NCBI GenBank assembly: GCA_964393035.1
Contig: CAYMRX010000006.1
Coordinates: 62,001-126,000, forward strand
Length of the DNA: 64,000 nt
Source: Tabrizicola_A sp964393035
GTDB lineage: Bacteria > Pseudomonadota > Alphaproteobacteria > Rhodobacterales > Rhodobacteraceae
Direction: 5' to 3'
Shown here one piece after another: positions 17,472 to 26,352 of the stretch (position 1 is its first letter; each line of letters starts with the position of its first letter). Under the pieces are notes generated by a model. The model did no database searches, had not been told where the DNA came from, and was given only the letters and a program-made list of their open reading frames with translations. The position numbers and the translations under genes are program-made.

Positions 17472-18521
17472 ATGACTGAGAACGAGACCAGATTACCGCT
17501 ACTAACAATCTCTATTCCTACCTATAACAGAGCCCGTTATCTTCAGTTCCAGTTGGGTGCCATCATGGATGAGCTTGTCGGCCTCGCGGGACAGGTCAAC
17601 GTCTTTGTATCGGATAACGCTTCAACCGACGAAACTTCAGAGGTCCTGGCGTATTTCGCCCTTCGGATGCCGGAGCTGACCTTCGTCCGTAAACCACAGA
17701 ACGAAGGTCCGGACGCAAACATTTCCTTCTGCTACTTTCATCCACAGACCCCGTTTGTGTGGGTTATGGGAGATGACGACGCTCCCCTCTCCGGTTCGCT
17801 TGGTCCTCTTGTCGAGGCATTGAAGTCTGAAACCCCGGACCTGACCTATTTGCCTAGTATACCCACCCGCGCGATCCAAATTGACCATGGCGCGCATCAG
17901 GTCACTTTGCCTCGTGCGGCTGTAGTAACGCGAGAGGATTTCGGTCATCTGCTGCATGTACAGATGACCTTCATCTCAGGCCTCGTTCTCCGCAAAGACG
18001 CGGTTTCGCAGGCCAATGTGAGCAATTTAATCAAGTTAACAGACGGAACTCACCTGATCCAGCTCGCATGGATCTATGAACGGCTGATCAATGGAAGCAG
18101 TTTTGTAGTCTATCGCGACCCTATGTTGATTGCGACAGCAGCAAACAGCGGCGGCTACTCAATTGTGAAGGTCTTCTTCGTTAACCATAGCCGTGTCGTG
18201 AGAGCACTACTCCCTGACAGCCCCAGTCTTGCTAAATCAATTCTGTCGCAGACTGCATTATGTTTCCTGCCCGGATTGATATGGAACGTTCGGACTGGGA
18301 ACATCGGCTCTTTCAACCTAGACAAGCGGTCTAATTTTGAACTGCCGAGTGCACTGACTCGAAGCGTGGGCTACCGCGCCTTGGTGGTGCCGATCTGGGC
18401 CTCGCCAAAACTGCTTGCGGGGATAATGTTCTTATTGTCCCGCGTAGTGGGCTATGCGGTGCGGCGGGTCAACTCCTATGCGATCCTGTCCCGACGGCGA
18501 CAGGTCGGGCGGCGGACGTGA
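17472..18521 (+). CDS. Family 2 glycosyltransferase
   Basis: 349 residues. GT-A fold signature at the N-terminus (LLTISIPTYNRARYLQFQL), VFVSDNASTDETSE for nucleotide binding, and a DxD-type metal site in VMGDDDAP near residue 100. It probably adds one sugar of the repeat unit at the cytoplasmic face. Donor and acceptor cannot be assigned. A hydrophobic stretch near residues 315-330 may give weak membrane association. Its stop overlaps the next gene's GTG start. Confidence 0.82.
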   Translation: MTENETRLPLLTISIPTYNRARYLQFQLGAIMDELVGLAGQVNVFVSDNASTDETSEVLAYFALRMPELTFVRKPQNEGPDANISFCYFHPQTPFVWVMGDDDAPLSGSLGPLVEALKSETPDLTYLPSIPTRAIQIDHGAHQVTLPRAAVVTREDFGHLLHVQMTFISGLVLRKDAVSQANVSNLIKLTDGTHLIQLAWIYERLINGSSFVVYRDPMLIATAANSGGYSIVKVFFVNHSRVVRALLPDSPSLAKSILSQTALCFLPGLIWNVRTGNIGSFNLDKRSNFELPSALTRSVGYRALVVPIWASPKLLAGIMFLLSRVVGYAVRRVNSYAILSRRRQVGRRT

Positions 18522-19123
18522 ATTTGTTCGCACGCTTGCTCGTCACTCTGACGAGCCTCCCGCGGCGGCTCACTAACAGAGTCGTAAACGAACTTGCCTC
18601 GGTCGCGTTCGGCCAGCGCGTAGTTATCGATTGGTGGGACGCGCGCATCTTGGGCGCGGAAAACATCGAGTTTCTTGGTAGTTTTCAGGCTGGAAAGGGT
18701 CTTTGGTTAGAAACTATTGGTCCAAACGGGCGGATTGAGATCGGGCATGGGGCGCGACTTTCCGACCAGGTGCATATTGGTGCAGTGGGATTGGTGCACG
18801 CAGGGCGCAATCTTCTAATCGGCAGCAAGGTTCTAATCATTGATCATTCACATGGCGAAGGCTATCAGGTGTCCCCTGCCGAACTGGGAACCGCGCCGGG
18901 GGATCGACCACTCGCGACGAAAGGTGACATTGTGATCGGCGACAACGTTTGGTTAGCGGACAACGTGGTAGTGTTGGGGGGAGTGAGGATAGGGGACAAC
19001 TGTGTCGTGGGCGCAAACTCCCTCGTGCGCACTGACCTGCCAGCGGGCGCGATCTGCGCAGGGAACCCTGCGAGGGTGCTCTTTCGACATCAGTGGGTGG
19101 CCGACGCAGAGACAGAAAAATGA
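18518..19123 (+). CDS. Hexapeptide-repeat (left-handed beta-helix) O-acetyltransferase
   Basis: 201 residues. Hexapeptide repeats run from about 65 to 190 (IEIGHGARLSDQVHIGA; GDIVIGDNVWLADNVVVLGG; VRIGDNCVVGANSLV), with the active-site His region IIDHSHG and the family C-terminus AGNPARVL. This is the WbbJ/LacA type, which transfers acetyl from acetyl-CoA to a sugar hydroxyl. It starts with GTG overlapping the upstream stop (GTGA), and its own stop overlaps the next ATG. Acetylation of the repeat unit is inferred from its place between glycosyltransferases. Confidence 0.82.
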   Translation: MNLFARLLVTLTSLPRRLTNRVVNELASVAFGQRVVIDWWDARILGAENIEFLGSFQAGKGLWLETIGPNGRIEIGHGARLSDQVHIGAVGLVHAGRNLLIGSKVLIIDHSHGEGYQVSPAELGTAPGDRPLATKGDIVIGDNVWLADNVVVLGGVRIGDNCVVGANSLVRTDLPAGAICAGNPARVLFRHQWVADAETEK

Positions 19124-20031
19124 ACGGGACGACGCGGACTGCAGCCATTTATACCACTTACCACCCGGACAATTCCTTTCGTGCGCGGATCGACAGTGTG
19201 GTTGCTATCTGTGATACTGTGATCGTAGTTGACAACACTCCAGGTGGATATGGCTTCACCCCAGACCAGACGTACGGCCTTATCATCCTGCAGGACGGCA
19301 ATAACAAAGGGCTGGGCGCAGCACTGAACATAGGCCTGACCCAAGCTCGTAGGCTCGGTTGTGAGCGGGTCGTCCTCTTTGATCAGGACAGCAGCCCTGC
19401 ACCGGCTTTTTTGACAGCGCTATTTGCCGGGCTAGATGCAGCGGGCCCGCGCGTTCTCGTTGGTCCGACCTTAGTGGACGATGCGGCCCTTACACCAGTT
19501 CCGGCGCCGCCTGCATCTGTCAATCAGGCCGATCTTGTGTGGTGTACCAGTCTAGCGACATCTGGCATGTGCTTCGACCTGACGGAGTTGCCGCAAGATG
19601 CGGAATTTACCGAGGACTATTTTCTCGATTTCGTCGATTTCGACTGGTGTTGGCAACTAGCCATGCGTGGTTGGAAAGTCTGCAAGATTGGCACGCTCGC
19701 AATGCCTCACCGACTTGGAGAGGCACAGCGGTCATTTCTCGGACTAACCTATCACATTCCTGCGCCATTCCGGCACTATTTCCAGTTTCGCGACTCGCTC
19801 AAGCTTGCATTTCGTAAAGGAACGCCGGCCTATAGTCGATTTCGGCTGCTGCTGATCCTGCCACCTAAGTTCTTAATCTATCCATTCCTTCTTGACCGCG
19901 GTGTAGAGCGTCTGAGTTGGATGGTAGCGGGACTTAGGGACGCTCTACTTGGCATCACGGGGCCGGGCGCCGCCGCTGACAAGCTCAAGGCGGCTCCACT
20001 GATACAAATCCGAGCGGAGAGCAGAAAATGA
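19120..20031 (+). CDS. Family 2 glycosyltransferase, rhamnosyltransferase-like
   Basis: 303 residues. Motifs AAIYTTYHPD, VIVVDNTPGG, LGAALNIGLTQARRLGCERV and VVLFDQDSSP follow the pattern of bacterial rhamnosyltransferases of the RfbN/WbbL group. The DxD equivalent is FDQDS (about residue 87). FTEDYFLDFVDFDWCWQLAM contains the ED/base motif near 166-185. With the dTDP-rhamnose genes at the other end of the locus, a rhamnosyl donor is plausible but inferred. Start at the ATG overlapping the acetyltransferase stop. Confidence 0.82.
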   Translation: MNGTTRTAAIYTTYHPDNSFRARIDSVVAICDTVIVVDNTPGGYGFTPDQTYGLIILQDGNNKGLGAALNIGLTQARRLGCERVVLFDQDSSPAPAFLTALFAGLDAAGPRVLVGPTLVDDAALTPVPAPPASVNQADLVWCTSLATSGMCFDLTELPQDAEFTEDYFLDFVDFDWCWQLAMRGWKVCKIGTLAMPHRLGEAQRSFLGLTYHIPAPFRHYFQFRDSLKLAFRKGTPAYSRFRLLLILPPKFLIYPFLLDRGVERLSWMVAGLRDALLGITGPGAAADKLKAAPLIQIRAESRK

Positions 20032-20996
20032 CCGTTTCACTTATCGCTGGTGGGGCGGGTTTCGTCGGGGCCAACCTCGTAGGCGAGCTCTTGGCTCGTG
20101 GCCGGACAGTTGTGATTGCGGACAATTTCTGTCGCGGCTCCATAGCCAATCTTGGAGCGTCAGTGAATTTGCCAGATCTGCACCTGATTGAGAGTGACTT
20201 GGCTGATCGCGCCGCTGTGGAGACGACAATTAAAACTGCCAGTGGTTTTGGAAACATCGACGAAGTTTGGCATTTAGCCGCGAACTCTGACATACCGGCG
20301 GGTGTACTCGACAGTGACGTGGATTTTAAGGATACCTTTAGGACCACCTTCGAGCTTTTGCGCGCCATGCAGGCAAACAATATCACTACCCTGCATTTTG
20401 CCTCCAGCTCAGCTGTATATGGAGACAAGGGGGAAACGCGCCTTCATGAAGAAATCGGACCACTTTTGCCGATATCGAACTATGGGGCGATGAAGCTCGC
20501 TTCTGAAGCACTGGCCAGTGCCGCAGCCGAAAGCTTTCTTGAGCGGCTTAACATCTTCCGCTTTCCGAATGTAGTCGGCGTACCAGCGACACATGGTGTC
20601 ATTCTCGACTTCGTGAACAAGCTTGCAAAGGATCCGTCGCGGCTTGAAGTGCTGGGCGATGGAACGCAGCAAAAGGCTTATCTACACGTATCTGATCTTG
20701 TTAGAGCCATGCTACTTATCGCCGATCGAGCGTCTGACGCAAAGGTCGAATTGGTAAATATTGGGCCCACAGATGAGGGCGCGACAGTGCGATTCATCGC
20801 GGAGAGTGTTGTAAATCGCATCGCCCCGGACGCGAAAATCGTATTCGGTCTAAGCAATCGTGGTTGGGTCGGCGACGTTCCAAAATTCACTTATTCGACG
20901 TGCCGAATTGGCGCCTATGGCTGGAAACCACTGCTCGATTCGCGACAGGCAATCTTGCTCGCCGTAGACGAAGTCGCGACGCAGCAAGGCTTTTGA
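20028..20996 (+). CDS. NAD-dependent sugar epimerase/dehydratase
   Basis: 322 residues, extended SDR close to UDP-glucose 4-epimerases. GGAGFVG Rossmann motif at 8-14, VWHLAANSD, FASSSAVYGD with catalytic Ser and the expected active site in SNYGAMK (Tyr near 152, Lys 156). YLHVSDLVRAML follows the family. The sugar nucleotide is not identifiable from sequence; a 4-epimerase for a hexose of the repeat unit is the simplest reading. ATGA overlap with the upstream glycosyltransferase. Confidence 0.75.
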   Translation: MTVSLIAGGAGFVGANLVGELLARGRTVVIADNFCRGSIANLGASVNLPDLHLIESDLADRAAVETTIKTASGFGNIDEVWHLAANSDIPAGVLDSDVDFKDTFRTTFELLRAMQANNITTLHFASSSAVYGDKGETRLHEEIGPLLPISNYGAMKLASEALASAAAESFLERLNIFRFPNVVGVPATHGVILDFVNKLAKDPSRLEVLGDGTQQKAYLHVSDLVRAMLLIADRASDAKVELVNIGPTDEGATVRFIAESVVNRIAPDAKIVFGLSNRGWVGDVPKFTYSTCRIGAYGWKPLLDSRQAILLAVDEVATQQGF

Positions 20997-21004
20997 GTGT
21001 GGAT

Positions 21005-21838
21005 ATGCTAAATGAAAATGAACTTCGGGCCACATTCGTAGTGCCCGCTTTCAACGAGGAGCCAGAAATTCTCGAACAAAGCCTCACCAGTGTCATGAGG
21101 CAGACCGAAGGTGCGTTCGAGTGTATTGTTGTGGACGAAAGCACCGACCCGAAGAGCCTTGAGGCGTGCAAGGCGATTTGCGAGCGCGATCCGCGGTTTC
21201 GGCATGTCCATCCGTCCGAGCGGATCGGTCTTGCTGCAAGTCTTAACCTAGCGATCTCCATGGCTAAAGCCCCCCTGATCGCACGATTTGACGCCGACGA
21301 CATTTGTCTGCCGACGCGGCTGGAGAAGCAGCTCGCTTATCTGGATGAGCACCCGGAAGTCGGTGTTGTCGGGGCGGGTCTCGAGGTCTTCGATGATAAT
21401 CGCCCGATCGTCGCCATTCGACATTATCCCACTACACCAAAAAACATTTCTCGCAGCTTTCAGACGATGACCGCACTTGCTCATCCGACCGTAATCATCC
21501 GAAAGTCCATCTTGGATCGCCATGGTGGATATGATCCTAGTTTTCGTTTTGCTGAGGATCTCGATCTGTGGCTCCGTCTCTTGAATAAGGGCGTTGTTTT
21601 CGCCAACCTCGATGAGGTATTGGTGCGCTATCGACAGGCATCGATCGTGCGAAATCCGAAACATTGGAAGTTTAACTTGCGCGCACGTCTCCGCAACTTT
21701 TCTCGCTCAAACCAACCTCTGCAGTCTTTTGGAATTCTGGCCATTGCTCTTTGGGCATATCTTCCAAATGCATTTCAAGAATGGGTATTTCACCGCTTGA
21801 TCTTGTCAAAACACAGGCAAAACAGAGATCGAGGTTAA
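21005..21838 (+). CDS. Family 2 glycosyltransferase
   Basis: 277 residues. ATFVVPAFNEEPEILEQSL, IVVDESTDP, GLAASLNLAISMAKAPLIAR and FDADDICLPTRLEKQ (DxD) define a GT-A family 2 enzyme; FAEDLDLWLRLLNKG supplies the catalytic base region. A longer frame starts at 20864 inside the epimerase gene; the ATG at 21005 (or the GTG at 20999) is chosen because it follows the epimerase stop and gives the domain start. Donor unknown. Confidence 0.82.
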   Translation: MLNENELRATFVVPAFNEEPEILEQSLTSVMRQTEGAFECIVVDESTDPKSLEACKAICERDPRFRHVHPSERIGLAASLNLAISMAKAPLIARFDADDICLPTRLEKQLAYLDEHPEVGVVGAGLEVFDDNRPIVAIRHYPTTPKNISRSFQTMTALAHPTVIIRKSILDRHGGYDPSFRFAEDLDLWLRLLNKGVVFANLDEVLVRYRQASIVRNPKHWKFNLRARLRNFSRSNQPLQSFGILAIALWAYLPNAFQEWVFHRLILSKHRQNRDRG

Positions 21839-21847
21839 GGATAGTCG

Positions 21848-23746
21848 ATGACTAAAATGCGATGCAGAGTTGCCATCTTAGCCGGCGGCAAAGGAACCCG
21901 GCTAAAAGTGCGCATAAACAATTTACCCAAGCCTATGGCGCCATTACTTGGCCGCCCAGTCCTTCAGCACCTGATAGAGCTATGTAAACGCAATGGCTTC
22001 GTCGAAATAGCACTTCTAGTTCATTATGAGCATCAGACAATCAGAGATTATTTTGGGGATGGTTCGCGTTTTGGTGTAAATCTGATCTATTGCATGGAAA
22101 CTGAACCACGTGGGACTGCAGGGGCTTTGCGCGATGCCCTAGACCATATGGCGGAACGGTTTTTAGTTCTCTACGGCGATACTTATGCCGATGTTAACCT
22201 TCGCCGCTTCTTCGATGCTTTCTCCGACCAGGAGAATGATGCCACGGTACTGTTGCATCCAAACGATCACCCGCAGGACAGTGATTTAGTTTCGGTGGAC
22301 GAGATAGGCAAGATTATAGCCGTCCATCCCTACCCGCGTCCAGAAGGAACAGCACTAGGTAATCTGGTGAATGCCGCGCTGTACGCATTTAGGCGCGATG
22401 GGCTTGAACAGGTTATCCCCACTCATGGCAGTCATGATCTTGCTAAGCACACATTTCCAACGATGATTGCGGCGGGGAAAACGCTTCGGGCCTATGTTAC
22501 ACCAGAATACATCAAGGACATGGGCACCCCCGAGAGGCTCGACAAGGTCGAGCGCGATGTAGCCTTAGGGTTGCCGGAAATGCTCTCGGATCGCGCGGCG
22601 CGTAAGGCCGTTTTTCTCGACCGTGATGGCACAATCAATAACGAAGTTCACCACCTCAGCCGACCCGATCAGCTAAATCTCTTGCCGGGAGCCGGCGGCG
22701 CCATACGCCGACTGAACCGTGCCGGAGTCTTGGCGATTTGTGTTACAAATCAGCCTGTAATTGCCCGCGGAGAAATTGACACCGTCGGTATGAAGAAGAT
22801 CCATGCGCGCCTGGATCTTCTCTTGGGGGAACACCACGCGTACCTCGATCGGCTCTACCTCTGCCCGCACCATCCGGATCATGGATTCCCGGGCGAGGTC
22901 GCTGAGTTGAAAATCGCCTGCTCGTGCCGCAAGCCGAAGACCGGGATGATCGATACTGCGGTGCGTGATTTGAACATATCACGAAGTGACTCTTGGATGA
23001 TTGGGGACAGCACGGCGGACATATGTGCCGGTCGTGATGCTGGGTTGCGTACGATCCTAGTGCGAACTGGTCATGCGGGAATGGATCAAAAGTATGAAGT
23101 GACGCCAGATTATGTGGTGCCCGATCTCACGAGCGCTGTGGACTGGATCCTGGAAGGCCACTCTAAGTCGCACCGGGCAATTCTTCCCGTTATGAAGAAA
23201 GCTCTTGATGCCCGTCTGATTCTGATCGGTGGACCAGCCCGCGCTGGAAAATCGTCTATGGCACAGGTTTTGTGCGAGGCGCTTCAGGCGCATGGGAGGC
23301 GTTGCAGCGTGTTGCCACTCGACGGGTGGCTGCATTCTAAGGCGGAGCGCCCCGAAGGACACGGCGTGCTCTCGCGATACGATCTAAGCAGTGCGCGCGT
23401 TTTCATCGAAGCTCTGCTCAACGCGCAAAATAGCCATACTGTTCGACTGCCGCGCTACAATCGTGCAAATGGAGAGATCGAGGCAGGCGGATGGCTTTCG
23501 TTCGGCCAAGAAGATACCCTAATCGTCGAAGGTGTGCCTGCTCTTATGGACGCTGGCTTGACTGCGCGCGCCGACCTTAGGCTTTTTGTCGACGTGGACG
23601 ATGATATCCGCAAAGCCCGATTGGAAAAAGACTATCAGTGGCGCGGCGGTTCAATGGAAGTGGCCCAAAGAAACTTGCTGGCGCGAGAAGGGGACGAGGT
23701 GCCAGCCGTCAGAGAGACGCGATTGCGTGCGGACTTTCAAATCTAA
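21848..23746 (+). CDS. Three-domain fusion: HddC-like nucleotidyltransferase, GmhB-like HAD phosphatase and P-loop kinase
   Basis: 632 residues. Domain 1 (about 1-240) is a sugar-phosphate nucleotidyltransferase (ILAGGKGTRLKVR, LPKPMAPLLGRPVLQHLIEL, LVLYGDTYADV). Domain 2 (about 250-440) is a HAD-IIIA phosphatase (VFLDRDGTINNE, CVTNQPVIARG, zinc Cys/His loop CPHHPDHGF...CSCRKPKTGM, WMIGDSTADICAGRDAG), the GmhB type that dephosphorylates heptose 1,7-bisphosphate. Domain 3 (about 450-632) is a uridine-kinase-like P-loop fold with Walker A GPARAGKS (about 461-468), LPLDGWLH and DTLIVEGVPAL. Domains 1 and 2 with HddA and GmhA downstream give the GDP-D-glycero-alpha-D-manno-heptose route. The role of domain 3 is unknown. 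Confidence 0.85.
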   Translation: MTKMRCRVAILAGGKGTRLKVRINNLPKPMAPLLGRPVLQHLIELCKRNGFVEIALLVHYEHQTIRDYFGDGSRFGVNLIYCMETEPRGTAGALRDALDHMAERFLVLYGDTYADVNLRRFFDAFSDQENDATVLLHPNDHPQDSDLVSVDEIGKIIAVHPYPRPEGTALGNLVNAALYAFRRDGLEQVIPTHGSHDLAKHTFPTMIAAGKTLRAYVTPEYIKDMGTPERLDKVERDVALGLPEMLSDRAARKAVFLDRDGTINNEVHHLSRPDQLNLLPGAGGAIRRLNRAGVLAICVTNQPVIARGEIDTVGMKKIHARLDLLLGEHHAYLDRLYLCPHHPDHGFPGEVAELKIACSCRKPKTGMIDTAVRDLNISRSDSWMIGDSTADICAGRDAGLRTILVRTGHAGMDQKYEVTPDYVVPDLTSAVDWILEGHSKSHRAILPVMKKALDARLILIGGPARAGKSSMAQVLCEALQAHGRRCSVLPLDGWLHSKAERPEGHGVLSRYDLSSARVFIEALLNAQNSHTVRLPRYNRANGEIEAGGWLSFGQEDTLIVEGVPALMDAGLTARADLRLFVDVDDDIRKARLEKDYQWRGGSMEVAQRNLLAREGDEVPAVRETRLRADFQI

Positions 23747-23766
23747 CATTATGGATCGTTCTCCGT

Positions 23767-24360
23767 TCATAACTCGAACATGACGTTAGCGACGACCGAA
23801 GGGAAGACATTCGTGTATATATCGTGGCGTGTTGCTACATTTTGCCGGTTCTTCAGCCGCCCGGGCATGATCTCGATCATGTTGCTCCGGCTCCCGTGCT
23901 TGATAAAGCCGCCGCGATACTTCTGACCAGAGATGCGTGGCTTTATTTCGTCGTGTTTCAACGTATGTCTGCGCCAGTAAGCATCATAGACATACTCGGC
24001 CATCAATCATTCGGTCTTTGGCACGCTGCTCAGCAAGGCAGCAGCAGCCGTGTTATCACTGATATGACTTAAGGTCATGAATAAGCGCCTCAAGTGGACC
24101 TAGGCGTGCAGTTTTGGTTCATGCAGCCCCTAGTTCGGTCGATCAGTCAGCTCCCATGGGCGCGTTGCCTCCTTATTCGACAGTAGCCTGGTCGACTTGC
24201 GGTGCTCGTCGCGGTGAGTTGCGTCCAACAACACCGTATTAGGGCTAGCCGGCTCCGAGACTAGTCGTGCGATCATCCGGGCGATACGTGTTGCTTTCCA
24301 AACGACTTCCATCGGTTGCAACTGGTCCTGAGTGCACCATACTCCTAGAGAGCACGACAC
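23767..24360 (-). mobile_element. Decayed IS5-family element
   Basis: Two minus-strand fragments in different frames match successive parts of an IS5-family transposase. 24130-24360 contains IARMIARLVSEPASPNTVLLDATH...HRKSTRL, around the first catalytic Asp. 23767-24006 contains HDEIKPRISGQK and SNMIEIMPGRLKNRQNVATRHD (normally RIERMFGRLK..RRVATRYD), around the catalytic Glu. The middle third, with the second Asp, is missing. No intact ends were found. It lies between the fusion gene and hddA, whose joint operon it may have broken. Confidence 0.65.
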
Positions 24361-24580
24361 CTCAGCAAGCTATTACGATTAACGAATATAGCTCCACTTA
24401 AAACGCGATTGCATTCGATGCGCCAATTGCCGTCGCTCTCGGGAAAAACGGCTAAAATCGCTCAAACTGCCTGCCGGCATGCCAAAAAAGTCGCTCATGA
24501 ATTAGTCTCTTTGCCGAGACTGCACCATGACACATAAGCAAAATCAACTGGTCCTGACCCTAGATAACGTCGAGGCAAAA
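24361..24580. promoter_or_regulatory. Leader region of the heptose kinase gene
   Basis: 220 bp without a clear gene, following the IS5 remnant. Because the remnant separates hddA from the upstream operon, a promoter for hddA-gmhA is expected here. No unambiguous -35/-10 pair is seen. An in-frame ATG at 24527 would extend HddA by 18 residues. Confidence 0.3.
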
Positions 24581-25567
24581 ATGATTCTGAGTAAGACACC
24601 TTTGCGAATGAGTTTTGTGGGCGGCGGTAGCGACATTCCCGCCTATTACCGACAGGAAACCGGTGCGGTACTGTCTACTTCCATCGACAAGTACATGTAT
24701 ATTGCAGTTAACACTAAATTTGATGGCAGAGTACGTTTGAGCTATAGCATGACAGAGGAAGTCGATCGTGCAGATCAGATTTCACATCCACTTGTCCGTG
24801 AAGCACTTAGGCTTCTTGGAATTAAAGGCGGGATCGAGATTGTCTCGGTCTCTGACATCCCATCAAAAGGGACTGGGCTAGGGTCGTCGAGCAGTTACAC
24901 CGTAGGGCTATTGAACGCACTCTATGCCTATCAGAGCCGTTATGTCTCAAAAGCGCGACTGGCTGCAGAAGCTTGCATGATAGAGATGGAGAAATGCGGC
25001 GAACCAATCGGCAAACAGGATCAATACGCCGCCGCTTTTGGTGGAATGAACCTTATTCGCTTCCACCCGGATGAAAGTGTTGACATCGAACCTGTCATTT
25101 GTGCGCCTGCTATTTTGCGTGAACTTGAGCAGTCAATCTTAGTTTTCTTTACGGGTCGCACACGAAGCGCATCAGCTGTTCTTGTGCAGCAGCAAACCAA
25201 CTTGCAATCTACGGGTAGAAAGCTTCTCATGCGGCGCATGGTCGAACTAGCTCATGAGATGAAAGCGGAGTTAGAGTCTGGAACCTTGGAAAGTATTGGT
25301 GCACTTTTAGACGAAAACTGGCGCCTGAAGACCCAGATGGCTGCCGGAGTTTCCGATAGCCAGATCGATTCATGGTACGACGCCGGCATTAGGAATGGTG
25401 CGCTCGGTGGAAAGCTTCTAGGCGCAGGAAATGGTGGATTTATTATGTTTTTCGCCCCACCCCATACTCACAACGCGATAAGGTCAGCGCTTTCAAATTT
25501 ACAACCTGTCACTTTCAAGTTTGACCGCAACGGCACCCATATCGTCTACTATCAACCTAGTGAGTAA
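24581..25567 (+). CDS. hddA: D-glycero-alpha-D-manno-heptose-7-phosphate kinase
   Basis: 328 residues, GHMP kinase family. The start MILSKTPLRMSFVGGGSDIP matches HddA-type kinases; the ATP-binding loop KGTGLGSSSSYTVG is near residue 96; GKQDQYAAAFGG and the C-terminal GGKLLGAGNGGF are also present. It phosphorylates C-1 of D-glycero-alpha-D-manno-heptose 7-phosphate, giving the bisphosphate that the GmhB domain uses. The ATG at 24581 is chosen over that at 24527 because the family begins there and AGG lies just upstream. gmhA follows after 5 bases. Confidence 0.88.
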   Translation: MILSKTPLRMSFVGGGSDIPAYYRQETGAVLSTSIDKYMYIAVNTKFDGRVRLSYSMTEEVDRADQISHPLVREALRLLGIKGGIEIVSVSDIPSKGTGLGSSSSYTVGLLNALYAYQSRYVSKARLAAEACMIEMEKCGEPIGKQDQYAAAFGGMNLIRFHPDESVDIEPVICAPAILRELEQSILVFFTGRTRSASAVLVQQQTNLQSTGRKLLMRRMVELAHEMKAELESGTLESIGALLDENWRLKTQMAAGVSDSQIDSWYDAGIRNGALGGKLLGAGNGGFIMFFAPPHTHNAIRSALSNLQPVTFKFDRNGTHIVYYQPSE

Positions 25568-25572
25568 GAAAA

Positions 25573-26151
25573 ATGAAGCAAACCTTCTCGATTAACGGCT
25601 ACCTAGAAGCGCATAAAAATGTTTTCAATAAACTTGACTTCTCTGCGATCGAAGCCGGAATAATGTTGATCAAGGAGAAATTTCAGGCTGGAAAGAAAAT
25701 TATCACCTGCGGAAATGGAGGGAGCGCGTTTACTGCATCGCACTATATTACAGACTGGAATAAGATGGTACATCTTTCTACTGGTCGAAAATTTCGGGGA
25801 ATTTCTTTGTGCGATAATATTGGCTTAATAACGGCATTTGCGAACGACATGTCTTACACTGAAATTTTTAGCGGTCAGCTTGCCGCTATCCTTGACGAAG
25901 GCGATTTGGTTATCGCGGTCAGTGGAAGCGGTAACTCTCCCAACGTCATAAGCGCCGTGGAATTCGCCAATTCGAATGGTGCGGACACTTTGGGAATTTT
26001 GGGTTATGATGGCGGCAAGATAATGAAGCTGGCGAAGGCTACGGTGCTTGTTCCTTCTTTTGACATGCAGATTTGCGAGGATATACACCTCATGTTCGGC
26101 CATATGGTCATGAAAAGCTTATGTAAAGCAGGAATTTCTGCTGACCATTGA
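25573..26151 (+). CDS. gmhA: Sedoheptulose-7-phosphate isomerase
   Basis: 192 residues, SIS-domain isomerase of normal GmhA length. The phosphate-binding loop CGNGGSAFTASHY, DLVIAVSGSGNSPNV and the C-terminal EDIHLMFGHMV with the active-site Glu/His are present. It converts sedoheptulose 7-phosphate to D-glycero-D-manno-heptose 7-phosphate, the substrate of HddA. Its position right after hddA completes the GDP-heptose pathway in the locus. AT-rich codon use matches hddA rather than the GC-rich dTDP-rhamnose block. Confidence 0.9.
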   Translation: MKQTFSINGYLEAHKNVFNKLDFSAIEAGIMLIKEKFQAGKKIITCGNGGSAFTASHYITDWNKMVHLSTGRKFRGISLCDNIGLITAFANDMSYTEIFSGQLAAILDEGDLVIAVSGSGNSPNVISAVEFANSNGADTLGILGYDGGKIMKLAKATVLVPSFDMQICEDIHLMFGHMVMKSLCKAGISADH

Positions 26152-26352
26152 TTGCTTGGATTTGTTAGTCTCTGCGTTTTGGCGCGGCGCGGTCGGATAG
26201 CTTGCACAGGCATTTTCAGCTTGTGTAAGCATGCCGCTTTGCAAGTTAGGGTGTGCGTTGTATAAAGAAGTAGTGCCACCTCAAATAACACTTCATGAGT
26301 TAGCAATGATTATTTTTTTCCAAGAAATACCCACTTTTTCGAGTGCTTTTTA

